Shown here: piece by piece, positions 9,069 to 16,695 of the stretch
Numbering within the stretch: the stretch's first letter is position 1
Layout of the letters: each line of letters opens with the position of its first letter
From: a virus
IMG/VR virus record: IMGVR_UViG_3300005731_000127
Location: 19,660 to 83,659 of that record
DNA length: 64,000 nt
Direction: 5' to 3' (one strand)
Notes under the pieces: generated by a model
Database searches by the model: none
Told to the model about the DNA's origin: nothing
What the model saw: the letters and a program-made list of their open reading frames with translations, nothing else
Position numbers and translations under genes: made by a program

Positions 9069-10191
9069 AATAGAATTCGGTGAAGTCAGAATAGGCGAAA
9101 AAGCATTAGATAACCTAAAACATTGCTGTGAAACCAATTGGGTATCTGGTGGGCCAAAAGTTAAAGAGTTTGAAAGAAAGTGGAATGATCTTTTTGATTA
9201 CGAGGATAGTGTCGCCGTAAGTTCTGGTACGGATGCTGTAATAAATGCATGTTTAGCATTATACGATTTTGGTGCAAAACGTGGTGATGAAATTATTGTG
9301 CCAGCACTTTCTTTTATAGCAACTTCTAATGCTGTACGTGCTGCCGGATTTACTCCTGTATTTGTTGATGTAGATATTGAGACTCTCAACATTGATGTGT
9401 CTAAAATTAAATCCGCTATCACAGATAAGACTGTGGCTATTATTGCCGTTCATACAATGGGTAAAATGTGTGAAATGGATGTTATCTGTGGAATTGCGGA
9501 AGATTATGGCTTTAAAGTCATAGAGGATGCCGCAGAAGCTCATGGTGCGTCCTATCAGGGCATTAGGGTAGGCAAATGGGGTGATGCATCAACATATTCA
9601 TTCTACGTTGCTCATCTCGTTTGCTGTGGTGAGGGCGGAATGGTTTCGTGCAATACTCAAGAATACGCCAACATAATAAAATCAACACGATCTCATGGAA
9701 GACCTCATGACTCAATTTATTTTAATCATTTAAGAACTGGTATTAATTCTAAGATGAATGACTTGGAGGCTTCTATTGGTCTTGAGGCGATAGATGTTTT
9801 TTGGAAAACTTTTAATACTCGACATAAAACAATGCTAGATATTAGAGAAGCATGTCGCGGATTTGAGGATGTGGCAATTTTCTCTGAACAGGAAAGTGGC
9901 GATGTTAATTGTCCTCATGGTTTTAGCGTCACATGTGTAGATACTGGAAGAATTAATATTATAAAAACCACTTTGGATAAATACAATATTCATCATAAGA
10001 GAAATTTTGGATGTATTCCAACTCAACATAAAGCGTTCTCAGATATGGGATATTCTTTGGGTGATTTTCCCGCTGCCGAGTGGATTGGCGATAATGGTAT
10101 TCATATAGGTTGCCATCAATATTTGACTGAAGAAAATATAGATAGAATTAAAATAGCACTTAAAGAAGGACTATCTCAATGCACACTGTAA
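9058..10191 (+). CDS. DegT/DnrJ/EryC1-fold PLP enzyme with His at the catalytic Lys position (3-dehydrase type)
   Basis: 377 residues from ATG 9058; a start at 9034 would lie inside the previous gene. SSGTDAVINACLALY, PALSFIATSNAV and VIEDAAEAHGASY are family motifs. The segment that in aminotransferases reads SFxxxK-x6-GEGG is here SFYVAHLVCCGEGGM, with His exactly where the PLP-anchoring Lys belongs. Known His variants (ColD, RfbH/E1) are 3-dehydrases acting on 4-keto-6-deoxyhexoses rather than aminotransferases. I therefore infer formation of a 3,6-dideoxy-4-keto sugar. Confidence 0.8.
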   Translation: MVNRIEFGEVRIGEKALDNLKHCCETNWVSGGPKVKEFERKWNDLFDYEDSVAVSSGTDAVINACLALYDFGAKRGDEIIVPALSFIATSNAVRAAGFTPVFVDVDIETLNIDVSKIKSAITDKTVAIIAVHTMGKMCEMDVICGIAEDYGFKVIEDAAEAHGASYQGIRVGKWGDASTYSFYVAHLVCCGEGGMVSCNTQEYANIIKSTRSHGRPHDSIYFNHLRTGINSKMNDLEASIGLEAIDVFWKTFNTRHKTMLDIREACRGFEDVAIFSEQESGDVNCPHGFSVTCVDTGRINIIKTTLDKYNIHHKRNFGCIPTQHKAFSDMGYSLGDFPAAEWIGDNGIHIGCHQYLTEENIDRIKIALKEGLSQCTL

Positions 10192-10601
10192 TGAAAACTT
10201 GGGGGTATGAGAAATGGATAGAGAACAATTCGGAATATTGTTGTAAGCTATTGCATGTGCTGCCGAAAAAGTTTTGCTCAGTTCATTTTCACAAAAAAAA
10301 GAAAGAAACATTCTATATTACAAAAGGTTCGTTTTTTTTAAAAGTTTTTGTGCCAGATAAAAAAGATATTGAAGTATTAAAAAATTTTGACGGCATAAAC
10401 CTTAATGATGAACTTACTGCTATTTTGTATAAATTTGATAACAGTCCTTGGAACTATACTTTAACTGAAGGTGAGTCATTTTCTATAGATAGATATACAT
10501 TACATACATTTTCGTCGGCATCAAAAATGCACTGTGAATTTATTGAAGCATCAACGTATCACGAAGATTCGGATTCATACAGATTAAGGAAAAGTACGTG
10601 A
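10179..10601 (+). CDS. small cupin protein
   Basis: 140 residues. KTWGYEKWIENNSEYCCKLL then KFCSVHFHKKKKETFYITKG is a cupin motif 1 with two His and one Glu metal ligands; YTLHTFSS near residue 100 provides the motif 2 His. It resembles phosphomannose-isomerase-type or D-lyxose-isomerase-like single cupins. It is probably a second sugar isomerase or epimerase of the pathway. It overlaps both neighbours. Confidence 0.6.
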   Translation: MHTVMKTWGYEKWIENNSEYCCKLLHVLPKKFCSVHFHKKKKETFYITKGSFFLKVFVPDKKDIEVLKNFDGINLNDELTAILYKFDNSPWNYTLTEGESFSIDRYTLHTFSSASKMHCEFIEASTYHEDSDSYRLRKST

Positions 10602-11572
10602 ACATTTTAATAACTGGTGGAGCCGGATATATCGGCACGAAATTAATATCACATATTAGTGATGTACATAATATTGTAGTATTTGATAACTTGTACTATG
10701 ATCAAGACAATATACAATATAAAAATAACTCAATTGCAAGTATTAGTAAATTATTTTCTAGAAAGCGAGTTAAGTTTTATCAGGAGGACGTTACTGAATG
10801 GTCTGATAATCTAATAAAAGAAGTTATAAGAGCAGATGTAATTATTCCTTTAGCCGCTTTAGTTGGTGCTCCACTTTGTGACAAGAACAAAGAACAAGCT
10901 TTAGTCTTGAATCAGATTTTTATAGAAGAACTAACTGGCTCCGTTAGAGATGATCAATTGATCATTTACCCAAATACTAATTCCGGATATGGCTCAGTAG
11001 AAGGTATTTGCACAGAAGAGACTCCGACTAAACCATTATCTCTTTATGGGGAAACTAAACAACGTGCGGAAGAGTATCTATTAGCAAATCACAAAAATTC
11101 TATCGTGTTTAGATTAGCGACCGTTTTTGGAATATCTCATAGAACCAGAGTTGATTTGCTTGTGAATGATATGGTCCACCGATCTATGAATGGTCCGGTT
11201 GAATTATTTGATGGTCATTATAGACGTAATTATGTTTACGTATCAGATGTCGCTAGAGCGTTTTTGTTTGCTATTGATAATAAAGATAAGATGGTCGGGC
11301 AGGTGTTTAATTTAGGTGCGGACAATCTTAATATGACAAAGAAAGAATTGGTCTCAACTATTTGTGATGTTACTAATGGAAGCTTTACGGAGGTTAGCGA
11401 CAGAACAGACCCCGATAAAAGAGATTATATGGTCAGTAGTAAAAAGCTTTATGATATTGGTTTTTATCCTTTGTGCAATAATGAATTAATATTTCCACAA
11501 CTTATAGCACAGCTTGAATATTTTTATGAGGAAGTTTGTCCGGATGATAAGACTCAATTGAGGAATTACTAA
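10598..11572 (+). CDS. NAD(P)-dependent sugar epimerase/dehydratase (extended SDR)
   Basis: 324 residues with a GTG start overlapping the upstream TGA (GTGA). ILITGGAGYIGTKL is the Rossmann GxxGxxG; SLYGETKQRAEEYLL carries the YxxxK catalytic pair; FRLATVFGISHRTRVDLLV and VSDVARAFLFAI are typical of GDP/dTDP-sugar epimerases and dehydratases. Substrate not determinable. Confidence 0.82.
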   Translation: MNILITGGAGYIGTKLISHISDVHNIVVFDNLYYDQDNIQYKNNSIASISKLFSRKRVKFYQEDVTEWSDNLIKEVIRADVIIPLAALVGAPLCDKNKEQALVLNQIFIEELTGSVRDDQLIIYPNTNSGYGSVEGICTEETPTKPLSLYGETKQRAEEYLLANHKNSIVFRLATVFGISHRTRVDLLVNDMVHRSMNGPVELFDGHYRRNYVYVSDVARAFLFAIDNKDKMVGQVFNLGADNLNMTKKELVSTICDVTNGSFTEVSDRTDPDKRDYMVSSKKLYDIGFYPLCNNELIFPQLIAQLEYFYEEVCPDDKTQLRNY

Positions 11573-12555
11573 TGATTTTTTCAAAAACTCCATTTAGGAT
11601 TTCTTTGTTTGGTGGTGGAACTGATTACAAGGAGTATTATTCTAAGTATGAATCTACTCTGATTGGTTTTACTATTAATAAGTACGCTTATTTAGGGGTA
11701 AGGGAAACTCCAAGTATGTTTAATTATCATACTAAGGTCACATACTCAAAAACAGAACAGGTTGATGACAATAGTAAAATTCAACATAATGGAGTAAGGG
11801 GGGTTCTTGATCATTATAATATTAAGGACGCTATGGAGATAAGCCATTTCAGTGATCTTCCAGCACAAACAGGGATTGGCTCATCTTCTTCTTTTATTGT
11901 AGGTTTAATCAATAGTATTTGTGCTATGAGTGATAAAAAAATAAGTAAAGAATATCTAGCGTTAACAGCTATTAATATAGAAAGAGAACTGCTAAACGAA
12001 GCTGGTGGAATTCAAGATCAAATTTGGGCGGCTTATGGCGGATTCAATGCTATACAGATTTATAATAGCGGTCGATTTGAAGTCATTCCTTTGCTTACTC
12101 ACGAGAGGCGTAAGAAGTTTTTGTCTCGCATGTTTATGATCTACACTGGTAAGACAAGACAATCCTACGAGATATCAAAAACATATAAAAAAGAAAGCAA
12201 CGAAAATTACCTTAACGAGATTCAGGGGATAGCGGAAGAGGCTTACCATTGGATTAATAAAATAAAAGATATTGATAAGATAATAGATCGTTTGGCGTTA
12301 TTGTTAAAGCTCTCATGGGAAGAAAAAATGAAACTTTCTCCTCTTATCTGTTCTGATCATGTTGGTAATCTAATGAACGAGTTATATTCAGACGGAATGA
12401 TTGGCGGTAAGTTGATAGGTGCTGGCGGATCGGGCTTTATAGTCGGAATAACAAATACTAATTTACAAAAACAATTAATAGAACAAAAATTCAAAAAACA
12501 ATACATACCAATTGATTTTTCATTTGGTGGATCGGAGATTATACATGTCAGTTAA
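11572..12555 (+). CDS. GHMP sugar kinase, D-glycero-D-manno-heptose 7-phosphate kinase-like
   Basis: 327 residues. It starts FSKTPFRISLFGGGTDY and contains LPAQTGIGSSSSFIVGLINS, the GHMP phosphate-binding loop, plus GGKLIGAGGSGFI near the C-terminus. This order closely resembles HddA-type kinases, which phosphorylate heptose 7-phosphate at O1, and also L-fucose kinases. With the following HAD phosphatase and the nucleotidyltransferase at 13776-14222 it would make an activated sugar. Confidence 0.78.
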   Translation: MIFSKTPFRISLFGGGTDYKEYYSKYESTLIGFTINKYAYLGVRETPSMFNYHTKVTYSKTEQVDDNSKIQHNGVRGVLDHYNIKDAMEISHFSDLPAQTGIGSSSSFIVGLINSICAMSDKKISKEYLALTAINIERELLNEAGGIQDQIWAAYGGFNAIQIYNSGRFEVIPLLTHERRKKFLSRMFMIYTGKTRQSYEISKTYKKESNENYLNEIQGIAEEAYHWINKIKDIDKIIDRLALLLKLSWEEKMKLSPLICSDHVGNLMNELYSDGMIGGKLIGAGGSGFIVGITNTNLQKQLIEQKFKKQYIPIDFSFGGSEIIHVS

Positions 12556-12901
12556 AAGAAAAACTATTTTTATGGATATTGATGGCACTATAGCTAAACA
12601 TCAGGAGACACTTTCTTCGATGCTTGATAATCCTATTGAGCTTAATGATGGTGTTCTCGATAAGATTATAGAATGGAGATCAAAGGATTACTACCTCGTC
12701 ATCACTACGGCACGTCCAGAAGGCACGAGATCGACCACGGTGCGTCAATTGGCTGAAGCTGGTATATTCTATGATCAGTTGGTTATGGGGCTTCCTACGG
12801 GCAAGAGGATAATCCTTAACGACAAAAAGCCAAACGGTAGTTTAACCGCTGGCTCAGTGAATTTAGAAAGAAACGAAGGATTTTCATCTCTTAAGTTTTA
12901 A
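12545..12901 (+). CDS. HAD-superfamily phosphatase-like protein
   Basis: 118 residues from ATG 12545, overlapping the kinase stop by 11 bases; earlier starts lie deep in the kinase gene. IFMDIDGTIAKH is HAD motif I, ITTARPEG motif II, and a Lys in TGKRIILNDKKP could be motif III with a terminal acidic residue. It is short, similar to capsule-cluster HAD proteins. Probably removes a phosphate in the sugar pathway. Last gene of the plus-strand cluster. Confidence 0.65.
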   Translation: MSVKRKTIFMDIDGTIAKHQETLSSMLDNPIELNDGVLDKIIEWRSKDYYLVITTARPEGTRSTTVRQLAEAGIFYDQLVMGLPTGKRIILNDKKPNGSLTAGSVNLERNEGFSSLKF

Positions 12902-13006
12902 TTTAATCCAGTCTATAAGTAGACACGAATAGAATACTATTGCCGAGAATAATATGAATGGGGAAAACAGAATAAGAATTGCGGCAGTTTGAATTTTTTC
13001 AAGCAT
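12884..13006 (-). CDS. small membrane protein (40 aa)
   Basis: A 40-residue frame starts at ATG 13006, overlapping the stop of the upstream minus-strand gene by 8 bases, and ends at TGA 12884. After MLEKIQTAAI comes one strongly hydrophobic segment (residues 9-32), then a basic tail WIKLKLKR, the layout of a single-pass membrane peptide. Its 3' end overlaps the convergent plus-strand gene by 18 bases. Function unknown; real but not certain. Confidence 0.45.
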   Translation of the reverse strand: MLEKIQTAAILILFSPFILFSAIVFYSCLLIDWIKLKLKR

Positions 13007-13349
13007 TGATTGTTCTTTCTAAGATTTTTGCGATTACCCATTTAACGATAGAGCTAACAATCCAACTAAGAACCCACCCTTGTATAAAACCAACTGGTTC
13101 GCCATCGTTGAATTTGGTTTCGTCGATGTTGTTGTAGATATAGTCGTTGAGTCGGCGTTTTAGCTCTTTTCTTTTATTTGTTCTTTTGCTCCTAGAATAT
13201 GCTTTGATTACCTCTGGATGCAGGTGATTGATGCACTCAACACCCTTAGATAGAGTTTCCTCTAAGATAATCCTCTTTAGATTTGATTGTGATCCGCTAA
13301 CTACGTTTTCGATTTTGGATTCCGCTAGTATTTCGTCATATAAATTCAT
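12999..13349 (-). CDS. hypothetical protein (116 aa)
   Basis: 116 residues, basic middle (SRSKRTNKRKELKRR) and a hydrophobic C-terminal helix (WVLSWIVSSIVKWVIAKI) that may associate with membrane. Start overlaps the stop of the upstream dCMP-deaminase gene by 14 bases. I do not recognise the family. Confidence 0.6.
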   Translation of the reverse strand: MNLYDEILAESKIENVVSGSQSNLKRIILEETLSKGVECINHLHPEVIKAYSRSKRTNKRKELKRRLNDYIYNNIDETKFNDGEPVGFIQGWVLSWIVSSIVKWVIAKILERTINA

Positions 13350-13779
13350 CTTGATCTACCTCTATGAGTTGAATGTGTGCTTCTTTTAGTAATTTTCGTG
13401 ATTTTTCAAATGACTCATCCCATTTTCCACCAGTATATTTTGGTGAAATGATTTTTGTAATTCCGGTTTGAATAATTTTAGGGCAGCATTTATGGCATGG
13501 CATCATAGGGTAAGTGTATAGTGTGCAAAAGGTTAGGTCTTTTTTAGCCTCAAGTAACGCATTCTCTTCCGCATGAATAGTTAGTTCTAGCTTGACTTCT
13601 CTATCGAGAAGCCTTTCTGTACTATCCTCAATTCCTGCTGGAAAACCGTTATATCCAATAGAGACTAATCTCTTCTCGAACGGTTCCGCTATAACTGCAC
13701 CAACTTGAGTTGATGGGTCTTTTGACCAAGTGCTGACTTCCTTAGCTAATCTTAGCCATCTCTTATCCCATTTATTCAT
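13336..13779 (-). CDS. dCMP/cytidine deaminase family protein
   Basis: 147 residues. VGAVI near residue 28, then HAEENALLEAKK (zinc-ligand His and catalytic Glu) and PMMPCHKCCPKIIQ (two zinc Cys) form the HxE...PCxxC signature of the deoxycytidylate deaminase family. T4 and many phages carry one; it makes dUMP from dCMP and so feeds thymidylate synthesis, matching the ThyX gene at 32681-33343. Confidence 0.85.
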   Translation of the reverse strand: MNKWDKRWLRLAKEVSTWSKDPSTQVGAVIAEPFEKRLVSIGYNGFPAGIEDSTERLLDREVKLELTIHAEENALLEAKKDLTFCTLYTYPMMPCHKCCPKIIQTGITKIISPKYTGGKWDESFEKSRKLLKEAHIQLIEVDQDEFI

Positions 13780-14222
13780 ATGTTTTCCAATAACTTGCTT
13801 GATGATTGTGTTTTTTTGCCACCTACGTTAAATACTTGTTTAATGCCGTACTTCTCGCAGACTTTGTTTTCTTTTGAGTTTTTGTTGTCCGGGTTTCTGT
13901 CTCCGCCGTTAGCAAATATAAAATTTAAAGTTTGGTACTTATTAGAATAAATATCAAATACAAACTCTATAGTTGAATCGACGCCCACCCCTTTATCATA
14001 CGCCACAATAGCCTCGTTTACACACCGTAATGCTTTTACGATTCGCATTCTTTCAAATTCATCCATAAAAGCCTTTGATCCTTTAAGTTTTACTTGGTGG
14101 TCGCTATTAATAATTACCACAAGATAATCACCTAGAGACTTTGCTGCTTCTAGATAATCAACATGTCCAGAGTGGAGCGGGTTAAAATAGCCACTACACA
14201 CCACTATTGTCTTGCTGTTCAT
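13776..14222 (-). CDS. RfaE/cytidylyltransferase-type nucleotidyltransferase
   Basis: 148 residues from ATG 14222. IVVCSGYFNPLHSGHVDYLE has the (H/T)xGH nucleotide-binding motif of the cytidylyltransferase superfamily, and LGDYLVVIINSD plus KLKG..F..EFERMRIV follow the HldE/RfaE C-terminal domain order, which transfers a nucleotide onto heptose 1-phosphate. With the HddA-like kinase and HAD phosphatase on the other strand it completes a sugar activation route. ATGA coupling to the deaminase gene. Confidence 0.78.
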   Translation of the reverse strand: MNSKTIVVCSGYFNPLHSGHVDYLEAAKSLGDYLVVIINSDHQVKLKGSKAFMDEFERMRIVKALRCVNEAIVAYDKGVGVDSTIEFVFDIYSNKYQTLNFIFANGGDRNPDNKNSKENKVCEKYGIKQVFNVGGKKTQSSSKLLENI

Positions 14223-14421
14223 AATACTTGTCCATAAATCTATCAAATGTATTTGCGTGTCGCAGTTCTTTCCTGATCATAATTAATAGTTCTTTTGGAA
14301 GACATATCATACCGTCTTCTTCGAATTTTGCAATAGAGATTTTCTTTTTCTTCTTGTCATTTTTTGCAAGAACCCCGCCTTTTTGCAAAGACAGGGTCCA
14401 GTTCTCAAATTTTACCTGCAT
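14194..14421 (-). CDS. hypothetical protein (75 aa)
   Basis: 75 residues, Lys-rich centre (KNDKKKKKISIAKFEED). No domain recognised. It overlaps the nucleotidyltransferase start by 29 bases and ends 28 bases inside it, so the pair is likely co-translated. Confidence 0.5.
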   Translation of the reverse strand: MQVKFENWTLSLQKGGVLAKNDKKKKKISIAKFEEDGMICLPKELLIMIRKELRHANTFDRFMDKYYEQQDNSGV

Positions 14422-14422
14422 A

Positions 14423-14767
14423 TCATTCTGATTCCTCTTCCTGCATAAGCTTGTTAATTGATTTCTCTACAGTAGAATATATTTTCCACATAATCAATAG
14501 TATAATACCAAGAGGCACAAAAAACCCCGACGCTAAACAAAAGATTAAGCAGGCGAATAGCATAACGACAAGCATAAGAAACACTTCAATTGGTAGAGTA
14601 GCCGTGCTTGAAGCGAAAATGAGAAAATTGTATTTATCTAATATTTTAGTAATATTATTATCGTTTCTAGCATGATACACGTTAACAAAAGCGAATAACA
14701 CATAAATAGGAGTCAAAATAATTAATGACAGTATAAAAGTAAACTCAATATATTGATTAATAGACAT
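14423..14767 (-). CDS. membrane protein, unknown function (114 aa)
   Basis: Three hydrophobic segments (about residues 10-28, 55-72 and 74-96) and a short acidic C-terminus (LMQEEESE). No family recognised. Start overlaps the HNH gene end by 11 bases. Confidence 0.6.
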   Translation of the reverse strand: MSINQYIEFTFILSLIILTPIYVLFAFVNVYHARNDNNITKILDKYNFLIFASSTATLPIEVFLMLVVMLFACLIFCLASGFFVPLGIILLIMWKIYSTVEKSINKLMQEEESE

Positions 14768-15254
14768 ACTCTTTCCATTCTTTAGGGGGGTTATGGATAT
14801 TTAACAAAGAAATAGGCTCTCTTGGTTTACTCTGTAAATGTAAACCGCATTTAGCTAGGGACTTGTCTCCCTTCTTGGCGTTGCATGATCTACAGCAAGC
14901 TACCATGTTTTCCCATGTGTTTGCTTCTTTTTTGTTATCAAACTTACTTACGGGCGTTATGTGGTCAATGGTAGCGTCCGCTCTAGTTAGTTCGGCGTTA
15001 CAGTATTGACACGTATACTTATCTCTTGACAAGATAGTTTTCTTAGTAGGTTGTCTGTTCTTGTGGGGATTGATGAACTTCGGATAAACCATTACTGCTG
15101 GTAGAGCGAAGCTCTGAGTTTCCGACCAAATACTTTCTTCGTAATAAGACAGGACTCTCATTCCATTATCTTTAAAAGATAACAGCAAACCTCTTCTTAC
15201 ATTGATGACTGTTAAAGGCTGATACGCCACGTTTAAAATTAATGTCCTTTTCAT
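14757..15254 (-). CDS. HNH endonuclease (McrA-like)
   Basis: 165 residues. CQYCNAELTRADATIDHITP followed by CCRSCNAKKGDKSL forms a zinc-bound HNH motif with the DH pair. The N-terminus (LNVAYQPLTVINVRRG) matches stand-alone bacterial and phage HNH proteins of this size. A DNA endonuclease, either free-standing homing type or DNA-processing. Confidence 0.8.
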   Translation of the reverse strand: MKRTLILNVAYQPLTVINVRRGLLLSFKDNGMRVLSYYEESIWSETQSFALPAVMVYPKFINPHKNRQPTKKTILSRDKYTCQYCNAELTRADATIDHITPVSKFDNKKEANTWENMVACCRSCNAKKGDKSLAKCGLHLQSKPREPISLLNIHNPPKEWKEYVY

Positions 15255-15547
15255 GAGTATAGCTGGTACTTTCCTAGTTTGTCCCTAGTCGCTTGATCCA
15301 GTATAGGTTCTGTTGCTATGGATGTTAGTTGATGTCCGATGTCAGGTTCCCGGAATTCCGAAAATCCTATGTTTTCTTCTTTTAGGTGTTGTTGTATTCT
15401 AAGCAGCCTAGCTTCGCTCCTAGAGGCGATCAGTATAACAGACGGGTGTTCAGTCAAATTATACTTCTGAGACATCTCAATGGCTGCGTGGCACGATTGT
15501 ACCGCTATCTGTGGTGTTGTCAAGTCTTTTCGTGTAAAAATATACAC
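15251..15547 (-). CDS. peptidyl-tRNA hydrolase 2-like protein
   Basis: 98 residues with a GTG start; an in-frame stop lies just upstream. (M)YIFTRKDLTTPQIAVQSCHAA corresponds to the Pth2 N-terminus, where a Lys-Asp pair and an AQxxHA helix build the active site, and SRSEARLLRIQQHL and GFSEFREPDIGHQLTSIAT follow the family order. Pth2 recycles peptidyl-tRNA released from stalled ribosomes, which fits a genome with its own tmRNA and tRNAs. Confidence 0.75.
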   Translation of the reverse strand: MYIFTRKDLTTPQIAVQSCHAAIEMSQKYNLTEHPSVILIASRSEARLLRIQQHLKEENIGFSEFREPDIGHQLTSIATEPILDQATRDKLGKYQLYS

Positions 15548-15599
15548 ATACGGGTGAGTCTAGAACATTGCTTCTTTCCTTAATTTCATTAAACATACG

Positions 15600-15623
15600 A
15601 AAAAAGCCACATTGCTGCGGCTT
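15600..15623 (-). terminator. Rho-independent terminator of the tRNA array
   Basis: On the minus strand a 7-bp stem (AAGCCGC paired with GTGGCTT, one G-T) with loop AGCAAT is followed by a run of six T. It lies at the 3' end of the tRNA array, before the Pth2 gene, so it should stop array transcripts. Confidence 0.7.
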
Positions 15624-15653
15624 AAAAAATACTGGTGTGCTGTCCAGTTAAAG

Positions 15654-15728
15654 TTGAGACCGGAGCTATCGAGACTCCATACGTTCCGTGATCATCGGAT
15701 GCTTTACCAATACTTAAGCTAGGTCTCA
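15654..15728 (-). tRNA. tRNA-Ile(GAT)-like
   Basis: Acceptor UGAGACC/GGUCUCA is perfect, D-arm GCUU/AAGC, T-arm GGAGU with loop CUCGAUA and GCUCC. The anticodon loop AUGAUCA between CCG and CGG gives GAU (Ile), but position 37 is C where a purine is normal, and pair 27-43 is A-A. No CCA is encoded. Confidence 0.65.
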
Positions 15729-15729
15729 T

Positions 15730-15924
15730 TGTGAACAGTAGGATTCGAACCTACATTGTCAGTCTCGCATTTACAGGTCAAACTCTTGACTCGTCGCAAA
15801 TTTCCCGTCAAGGAAGGGTCTAAGGCGTCGTTTCGCAACCCGTGGGGGTCAAAATAACTGTGCTGAAGTACATAATATCTAACAATCATCAGCCGTGTGC
15901 GTCTGCCAGTTTCGCCATGTTCAC
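15730..15924 (-). tRNA. interrupted tRNA-Leu (putative GAG), about 110-nt insertion
   Basis: Acceptor GUGAACA pairs perfectly with UGUUCAC, and a Leu-type D-arm (GCGAAACUGGCAGACGC) and a T-arm (GUAGG UUCGAAU CCUAC) are intact, but the ends are 195 nt apart. The 5' part stops in CACGG-CUGA; the 3' part resumes at GAC-CUGUA. Joining them would restore a 4-bp anticodon stem and loop C-U-GAG-A-C, anticodon GAG (Leu). The insert is too short for an ordinary group I intron. The junction is my inference. Confidence 0.55.
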
Positions 15925-15940
15925 ATAAAAAATACAAGTA

Positions 15941-16024
15941 GGTATACGACGGGAATTGAACCCGCATGTCCGAAGACCCCTGATTCACAGTCAGGTATGG
16001 CAAACCAATATCCATCTCGTATAC
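15941..16024 (-). tRNA. tRNA-His(GTG) with long variable arm
   Basis: Acceptor GUAUACG/CGUAUAC, D-arm AUGG/CCAU, anticodon stem CCUGA/UCAGG with loop CUGUGAA (GUG, His), T-arm GCGGG UUCAAUU CCCGU. A variable arm GUC-UUCG-GAC is present, which normal tRNA-His lacks. Position 73 is C, as expected for His, but position -1 is U rather than an encoded G. Confidence 0.65.
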
Positions 16025-16026
16025 AG

Positions 16027-16094
16027 TGGAGAGTACGGGTAATGCTCCCGTTAGTCAATATTGCAAGTATTAACACCAACCTTTTGGACTCCCC
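16027..16094 (-). tRNA. tRNA-Ala(TGC), non-standard cloverleaf
   Basis: Acceptor GGGGAGU/ACUCUCC, anticodon loop CUUGCAA (UGC, Ala), T stem ACGGG/CCCGU with an odd loop AGCAUUA. The D region is a small hairpin CCAA-AAGG-UUGG, the anticodon stem is 7 bp (GUUAAUA/UAUUGAC) and only two bases separate it from the T stem. Total length 68 nt. Confidence 0.5.
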
Positions 16095-16098
16095 TCAT

Positions 16099-16377
16099 TC
16101 ATGAGCTAATTAATGTTTTCCCACCATTTACATCGTCTGCAATTACTGCACCGGGAACAAAAGTTAATGCTTCCGCTATATTATCTCCTTGCTGAGTAGT
16201 GACTTGAACTACACACCCCATAGGAGTTTCCATTGCCTTTGCTGATTTCATCCATCCTTGTGACTTTGAAGATGCTTTGCATAGTAACTGGAACATATCC
16301 CCGTTACCAACTACTTCAATATCGTTGATTTTTTCTTTAGCGTCTTGAACAGTTCTAACATCTAGTGTTTTTTTCAT
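16099..16377 (-). CDS. hypothetical protein (92 aa)
   Basis: 92 residues, starts MKKTLDVRTVQDAKEKINDI and contains GCVVQVTTQQGDNIAEALTF. Soluble, no recognised domain. It sits between tRNA genes in the same direction and is probably co-transcribed with them. Confidence 0.6.
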   Translation of the reverse strand: MKKTLDVRTVQDAKEKINDIEVVGNGDMFQLLCKASSKSQGWMKSAKAMETPMGCVVQVTTQQGDNIAEALTFVPGAVIADDVNGGKTLISS

Positions 16378-16433
16378 TTTGTTTTTCCTCTTTTTTCATT
16401 ATAGTTTATTATAAACAATTTCACCATAGCCCC

Positions 16434-16667
16434 CTATTTTCTTCCGTATTTTACTAATTTATTGATTTTATCTTCTACTTTAAAAATCAAAGATAATTCA
16501 GCTATAAATATAAAGCAAAGAATTAAATTTACAACTGGAATAATTGCAAGAAAAACAACCCATAAAAAAGTATCAAAGTAAAAGTCAATCTTACCGTACC
16601 TCACCGTCAATAAGTATAAAAATAAACTCAATATTAACAATGAGATCATAATGATCATCCAGTCCAT
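16434..16667 (-). CDS. small membrane protein (77 aa)
   Basis: Two hydrophobic segments (residues 2-22 and 33-60) and a basic C-terminus (INKLVKYGRK). Unknown function; similar in layout to other two-helix proteins in this window (37926-38189, 38628-38900). Confidence 0.55.
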   Translation of the reverse strand: MDWMIIMISLLILSLFLYLLTVRYGKIDFYFDTFLWVVFLAIIPVVNLILCFIFIAELSLIFKVEDKINKLVKYGRK

Positions 16668-16695
16668 ATTTTGCTCCTAGTGTTGCAGAATAAAG

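Noticed and set aside
15760-15890. tmRNA-like strings (GACGGGAAAUUUGCGA) in the Leu insert
   Set aside because: The flanking ends are a clear tRNA-Leu; total length is far too short and no tag/acceptor arrangement exists. The real tmRNA is at 26070-26600.
15800-15900. Hammerhead-like CUGAUGA ... GAAA in the Leu tRNA insert
   Set aside because: No stem II forms between the two conserved boxes, so a ribozyme is not supported.
15719-16015. 98-codon open frame on the minus strand over the Leu and His tRNAs
   Set aside because: It runs through two tRNA genes with intact acceptor, D and T elements; coding there is coincidental.
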